The notes beneath the pieces are model-generated. The model ran no database searches. It was not told the origin of the DNA and saw nothing but the letters and a program-made list of their open reading frames with translations. This document shows positions 59,848 through 64,000 of a DNA stretch of 64,000 nucleotides, in pieces. Origin of the DNA: an uncultured Roseovarius sp. (lineage in GTDB: Bacteria; Pseudomonadota; Alphaproteobacteria; Rhodobacterales; Rhodobacteraceae); contig CANMOU010000003.1 in the NCBI GenBank assembly GCA_947499555.1, forward strand, positions 508,979 to 572,978. Reading direction: 5' to 3'. The position numbers were made by a program, and so were the translations under genes. The stretch's first letter is position 1. The number at the start of each line of letters is the position of its first letter.

Positions 59848-61782
59848 ATGAGTTTGACGGCCGATACGATGGAGCTTCGCGAAGAAGACATCACCAAGCA
59901 TTACGAGGCGGCCGCGGCGATGTTGGCGGGGTTTGATCACACCCCGCGTATTGCAAAGCCTGTCGAGGGCGAGGCGCAGGAGAAATCGGCCGGTCTGGGC
60001 ACGCGGCGGCGGTTTCGCACCACGACGCCTGGGCTGGTGACCCGCTCAACCGCGCGGCCTGAGGGCGTTCAACTGACCGCGCGTATCGAGGGCGCGGATG
60101 ATGGCGACCCGCTGGTCAGCCCTCTGCAGGCGACGGTCCTGCACGGGCTGCGCCGGGCCTTGGCCATCGCGTTGGCGGTGGGTGAGCAGTTTGCCGAAGC
60201 CACAGGGCTTGCCGATCTGCGCCGCGCCAATCTGGCGGGGTCTCTGGCCGAGGCGCGAAAATCCGAATTTACCGCGCTTCTGGGGGCCGAGGCGCTGGCC
60301 GTGGGGCACGTGTTTGGCAATGCCACCGCCTTTCTCATGGGTCCACATAGCTCTGAGGTGAGCGTCGAGGTGGGCGATGTTGAGGAGGTGCTTAGCGACA
60401 ACGCGCAACTGATGCTGCACGGCGCATTGTGGGAGCTGGACCAGGATATTGCGGCCCATGCGGGCGATGATGCGCGGCTCGTTGCGACCGTCGCGGCCTT
60501 TGCCGAGCAGTTGATGGAAAAGATCACCCTGCGCGCCCAAAACGCCGGAAGGCTCGAGGCCTTTACCGGCGCAAGCTGGCGCGTGGAGGCGGATGACTTC
60601 ACCATTCGCGGCTTTGAGCCTGCGGCCAAGGGCAAATCGACAACCCTGACCATGACTTTCAAAAAACCCCATGAGGTCGTGGGCAACCACATCGCCAAGT
60701 ATCAGGCTTTGAAGCTTTCCAAGATGCTCATGGCCTATGATTTCGACCGGCGTCTTAACCCGTTTGCCGAACTGGGCGGGTTCATTTTCACCTTCATGGG
60801 CGATGGCAAACCGGGGACGGGGAAGACCACGCTCATTCAGATGATGGCGGGCTTGATCAACGAGTATTGCCAGAACGCAGGCTACGCCTTTCGCTACCAG
60901 AACCTCAGCACGGACAGCATCGACAGCTATCAGGGCAAGTCGGCACAAAATGCCAAGGCGTTTATCAACAACGTGCTTGATCCGGGCGTCATCGGCTTTG
61001 GCACGATTGATGACATAGACCAATTGGCGGGTAAGCGCGGCGACCGGCAATCAAGCGCCGGGCAGCTCGAGATCACTGCCGTGCTGATGGAAAGCTTTGC
61101 GGGCGCCAACACCGTGGTGCGCGGCAATTGCACCTTTGGCATGTTCTCGAACTATCCCGAGAATGTGGATGACGCCCTGCGCCAACGCGCTGGGGCGCGG
61201 TTTCTTGTCGACGGGCCCCAGACGCGCGAGGATTACATCGACATCCTTTACCTTCTGATGGGCAAGAACCACGACATCCCGCTGGGCGAGCATGAGGTCT
61301 ATGCCGCCCAGGAAATCAAAAAGGCCGTCGCGGCGAGTTTTGAGTCTCACAGCCGCCCGCATGAGGACGGGCTTTTGAAAGTCTATGACCGGGTATCCAA
61401 AGACATCGGCGCGCTCGACACGATTGCCAAGATGGGTACGTATCTCAAGGGCATTCAGGAGGCCGATGAGCGCTTTACCGGACGGGCGATCAAGAACATC
61501 ACCGATGCGGTGAAGGTGCGGGCCATGGACTTTGAACTGCCCGATGAATGGATGGAAAACCCCGATCTGTTCCTGTTCAAGGATTACGACACCAAGAAAG
61601 CCATGATCGAAGAGCTGCGCCAGCCCATCACCATCGAAATGGTGATACAGGAAATCAACCGCTACGCGGATTCAGAGTTCCGCTATGCGGATAAATCCGA
61701 CGAGGTGGCCATTGAGACCGCCGTGCGTGAGATGGGGCGCATGGAAGAAGCCAAGCGGCGGTATCTGGAGGGGAAGGGGTGA
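59848..61782 (+). CDS. AAA+ ATPase of the unknown cluster
   Basis: 644 residues from ATG 59848. Residues 1-300 are a novel Ala/Glu-rich N-terminal region with no recognised domain. The AAA+ core is complete: Walker A GDGKPGTGKTT (318-328), a Walker B-type TIDDID (386-391, with Asp where the catalytic Glu is expected), sensor 1 Asn in MFSNYPENVDDALRQR, and a following arginine-finger candidate. The C-terminal part is helical (EELRQPITIEMVIQEINRYADSEF). It probably drives remodelling of the helical or membrane partners encoded beside it. The function of the whole set is unknown. Confidence 0.85.
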   Translation: MSLTADTMELREEDITKHYEAAAAMLAGFDHTPRIAKPVEGEAQEKSAGLGTRRRFRTTTPGLVTRSTARPEGVQLTARIEGADDGDPLVSPLQATVLHGLRRALAIALAVGEQFAEATGLADLRRANLAGSLAEARKSEFTALLGAEALAVGHVFGNATAFLMGPHSSEVSVEVGDVEEVLSDNAQLMLHGALWELDQDIAAHAGDDARLVATVAAFAEQLMEKITLRAQNAGRLEAFTGASWRVEADDFTIRGFEPAAKGKSTTLTMTFKKPHEVVGNHIAKYQALKLSKMLMAYDFDRRLNPFAELGGFIFTFMGDGKPGTGKTTLIQMMAGLINEYCQNAGYAFRYQNLSTDSIDSYQGKSAQNAKAFINNVLDPGVIGFGTIDDIDQLAGKRGDRQSSAGQLEITAVLMESFAGANTVVRGNCTFGMFSNYPENVDDALRQRAGARFLVDGPQTREDYIDILYLLMGKNHDIPLGEHEVYAAQEIKKAVAASFESHSRPHEDGLLKVYDRVSKDIGALDTIAKMGTYLKGIQEADERFTGRAIKNITDAVKVRAMDFELPDEWMENPDLFLFKDYDTKKAMIEELRQPITIEMVIQEINRYADSEFRYADKSDEVAIETAVREMGRMEEAKRRYLEGKG

Positions 61783-61870
61783 GCGGTCTGTTTCCTGCAG
61801 TCCCGCAAGTGATAAGGGACCTTATGGTCGGCTGGGAGACCCCGGTTTATGCCCGGGGCGGCGCAAACAT

Positions 61871-62173
61871 ATGACCGCCCTCATCCTCACATCACTTGCA
61901 GCTCTTGGTCTCGGTGCTGTGCTACCTCTCAAATCACTTCTGGTGCTCTTCCTCGGTGGGGTCCTTCTGCTCTTCGTGATCCATTTCGGCACAATTGCTC
62001 TGACCGGTTTCGGTGGGCTTCCGGCCAGTGACGCGCTTTTGCTTTTTGAAGGGCAGTGGAGCTATTACCTGGCCTATTCCGCAGAACATGCGCTGCGCCG
62101 GTTTGCCATACCTGTGATCCTGTTCGGGGCCGTGCTGATGTGGCGTCTGAGCCGAAAGGAGGATGTGGTTTGA
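61871..62173 (+). CDS. small three-helix membrane protein
   Basis: 100 residues from ATG 61871 (MTALILTSLAALGLGAVLPL). Membrane helices at about 3-18, 20-47 (SLLVLFLGGVLLLFVIHFGTIAL) and 76-92 (AIPVILFGAVLMWRL). Ends KEDVV. Its stop TGA overlaps the next gene's TTG start (TTGA), so translation is coupled. An 88-bp gap separates it from the ATPase gene. No family recognised. Confidence 0.75.
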   Translation: MTALILTSLAALGLGAVLPLKSLLVLFLGGVLLLFVIHFGTIALTGFGGLPASDALLLFEGQWSYYLAYSAEHALRRFAIPVILFGAVLMWRLSRKEDVV

Positions 62174-62805
62174 GCCTGCTGGAGTCAAAACCATGGAGCG
62201 TCGCCTTGGGCCTCGGGGCGGTCCTCATCGCCCTGGCCTTCTGGGCGGCCTCTGTTTTTGAAGGCTCCGGGTTGCTGAGCACCACACCCCCCGCCACTGA
62301 GGCAAACCCGACCCCACAACCAGACACCGACGAGAGCACCATCCTCGCTCTTTACCAATCCGCCTTCACCGCCTGGGCTGCGCTGGTCCTGTTGATCCCG
62401 GCCTATGCCTATTACCTTTCGCAAGGGGCAAATCGTGGCTGGATGGCTTTCTGGACGGCGTCTTACCTGGCTTATCTGGTGCATCTTTATGTCTCGGCGT
62501 TTCTCTTTTTTGGCGGCGATTTTGCCTGGATGACCAGTTCCTCGCGGGTCAGCGCCTTTTGGCCCGGAATGCTGCTTATCCCGTGGTGGGGATTGGACAT
62601 CGTCTTGGCGTTCAAATCCATCGATGCCGCATGGGTCCGCATTCAGCGCGGGGTTTTGCATCTGGGCACATTTGTGCTTTTCTTTGGCGGCTCAGTGATC
62701 AAAGGGGAAACGATGACGATCAAAGCGCTGGGTATCGTGTTTGCACTCGTGGCATTGGCCTGCCTGATCAAACCCCGCCTCACCGCCTCCGGAAAGGAAG
62801 CCTGA
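62170..62805 (+). CDS. polytopic membrane protein
   Basis: 211 residues from TTG 62170 (MSLLESKPWSVALGLGAVLI), with AAAGGAGG a few bases upstream, overlapping the previous stop by 4 bp. Six likely membrane helices (about 12-32, 62-82, 90-110, 125-145, 160-180, 185-203), and a Pro/Thr-rich loop (STTPPATEANPTPQPDTDES) after the first. No enzyme motif. The next gene starts 1 bp after its TGA. Confidence 0.75.
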   Translation: MSLLESKPWSVALGLGAVLIALAFWAASVFEGSGLLSTTPPATEANPTPQPDTDESTILALYQSAFTAWAALVLLIPAYAYYLSQGANRGWMAFWTASYLAYLVHLYVSAFLFFGGDFAWMTSSSRVSAFWPGMLLIPWWGLDIVLAFKSIDAAWVRIQRGVLHLGTFVLFFGGSVIKGETMTIKALGIVFALVALACLIKPRLTASGKEA

Positions 62806-62806
62806 C

Positions 62807-64000
62807 ATGCACCGCCTGATCCAATCCGGCCTCATGTTTGGCAATCTGGTCCACGTGGCCAGCCCCGCACTGGTTGAGCGGTACAACCGGGCGCTCAAGT
62901 CGCTGACGGGCAAGACGACCAAGCTGACGGATTTCTACATCGACATTTCGGGCTACTCCCCCGAGATCGGCCATGAATTGGGCGATGACCTGTACCTCAA
63001 CCATGCAGGCGTGAACCGACAGTTCATCCTGCTCACCACGGATCAGAAAACAGCGCCTTTGCTCAACGCCAAATTCTCCACCGCGCGCGGCATTCTGCGG
63101 CAGTTCATCGAGGAAAACGAGTCTGCGCTTTTTGCTCTCACGGCCCGCGACGCGGTGGCCGGGGAGTTGGTGAATTCGGTCTATGACATGTCCTCGCCCG
63201 CGCGGCTTTTTGATATTCGCAAGATCACGGTCGAGGCCGATACGACCAACGGCGCGCTGGGGCAGGCGGATGAACTGGCCCAGAAGGTTGATCGCTTCAT
63301 GTCCGAAGAGGATGCGTGGTTTGATGATGTACTCATCGCCGAGATGATCGAACTGGCCGGCCAGACCGGTAACGTGCTGCGAAACCCCATTGAGCTCAAG
63401 CAGATGAGCTTTGAGCAGCGCAATTACTGGACCGACCATTTCGGCGGCGTCTACCTTTTTCAGGATCTCGATTTACCCGGCGTGATTTGTTCCGCTGACA
63501 GCGCACTTTTCGAAGGCGGTCCGATTGAGTATGTCTTTGATCTCAGGCATAGAAATCGTATTGCCGGGTTCCTCGAACTCAACGGTCTGGTGGAGCCCAT
63601 TGTCAAAGCGCGCGGCATCGACGCCGCGGCGATCCTGCGCCAGAAGATGGATTTCATCCTGGTCGATGCCCTGGCTGGTGAAGGGCTTGATCTGGCGGGG
63701 CGCTCTCCTTCCGAAATGCGCCGCCTCGCGCGCCGCTATGCCAGCCACCTGCCGCGAGAATTCCATACGCTGAACGCGCTGCTGAACTGGGCGGAAAATG
63801 GCGGGCCCTGGCCAGTGATCAGCTCGGATGATCCGGCGTTTTTCTACACGCTGCGCGCGGCTGCACATAAGGATGCCGATCTGGTCAATATGCTTCTGAG
63901 CGAACTTGCCCCGAAAGACATCCGACAGCTTTTCATCTGCCACAAGACGCTTTTCTACCGCCAATACGCGACCTGGTCGGACGCCAAAAAGAACTATGTC
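62807..64000 (+). CDS. large unknown protein, 3' end beyond the window
   Basis: 398 visible residues from ATG 62807 with GGAAAGGAAG upstream; no stop before the right edge. It starts HRLIQSGLMFGNLVHVASPALVERYNRALKSLTGKTTKLTDFYIDISGYS, which I recall, unverified, as like a Rhodobacterales family (DUF6638). Soluble, mixed alpha/beta, with no signal or membrane helix in the visible part. Repeated motifs were not found. It is the last visible gene of the AAA+ cluster. Confidence 0.8.
   Translation, partial: MHRLIQSGLMFGNLVHVASPALVERYNRALKSLTGKTTKLTDFYIDISGYSPEIGHELGDDLYLNHAGVNRQFILLTTDQKTAPLLNAKFSTARGILRQFIEENESALFALTARDAVAGELVNSVYDMSSPARLFDIRKITVEADTTNGALGQADELAQKVDRFMSEEDAWFDDVLIAEMIELAGQTGNVLRNPIELKQMSFEQRNYWTDHFGGVYLFQDLDLPGVICSADSALFEGGPIEYVFDLRHRNRIAGFLELNGLVEPIVKARGIDAAAILRQKMDFILVDALAGEGLDLAGRSPSEMRRLARRYASHLPREFHTLNALLNWAENGGPWPVISSDDPAFFYTLRAAAHKDADLVNMLLSELAPKDIRQLFICHKTLFYRQYATWSDAKKNYV

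Noticed and set aside
56504-64000. Known tellurite-resistance ter operon
   Set aside because: No TerD/TerC-type motifs are visible; only a weak TelA-like look of one helical protein.

Overview
The window is a chromosomal segment of an alphaproteobacterium, most likely a marine Rhodobacterales (Roseobacter group) member. The evidence is the gene content (MmcB, CarD, SUV3-like helicase, DUF3422, divergent cobS/cobT, RpoH with its own leader), a GTTC-N7-GTTC LexA box of the alphaproteobacterial type, and a tRNA-His without the extra G-1. Genes are densely packed and mostly GC-rich. Many have housekeeping roles; no integrase, transposase, CRISPR or rRNA was seen.

Layout. 1-12.2 kb: a cut-off hypothetical gene, a secreted lytic transglycosylase, a TerB-like protein, aminopeptidase N (pepN), a class I glutamine amidotransferase-like peptidase, a Hint-domain protein, an SDR/YjbR pair, a methyltransferase-like membrane protein, and the proton-translocating transhydrogenase pntAB ending in a strong terminator. 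12.2-18.2 kb: a lower-GC accessory stretch with a secreted protein made of seven two-cysteine repeats, a ParB/Srx-like mini-protein, two small unknown proteins, a PlsC acyltransferase, an RhlE-like helicase, and gene-poor stretches. 18.2-25.6 kb: a large TPR protein, a YjhX/GNAT pair that looks like the TopAI(YjhX)-YjhQ toxin-antitoxin, DUF3422, a ClpP-like periplasmic protein coupled to a coiled-coil membrane protein, SOS-controlled mmcB, and tRNA-His.

25.6-43.5 kb: RluA-type pseudouridine synthase sharing its start codon region with a divergent membrane protein, rpoH, a DUF900-type lipoprotein hydrolase, an ICMT-like membrane protein, a frameshifted DksA/TraR zinc-finger gene, pepF, the ATP-dependent DNA ligase/exonuclease pair, FAH-family hydrolase, an alpha/beta hydrolase with an SCP2 protein, then the run TPR - SUV3-like helicase - S4 protein - FdxA - CarD. 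43.5-56.3 kb: cobS/cobT, a Kef-type antiporter, an Lrp/AsnC regulator divergent from hppD (tyrosine degradation), an ankyrin protein, a 928-residue protein that looks like a fusion of pilus/secretion-type assembly domains, metY, and a glycosyltransferase-like gene.

56.5-64 kb: the most interesting part. A same-strand cluster encodes a helical coiled-coil protein, a 53-residue membrane peptide, a 388-residue unknown, an AAA+ ATPase with a 300-residue novel N-terminal region, two small membrane proteins coupled by a TTG start, and a large unknown protein that runs off the right edge. A lower-GC PD-(D/E)XK-like nuclease gene interrupts it. I cannot assign a function; it looks like a membrane-associated AAA+ machine that I do not recognise as any described system.
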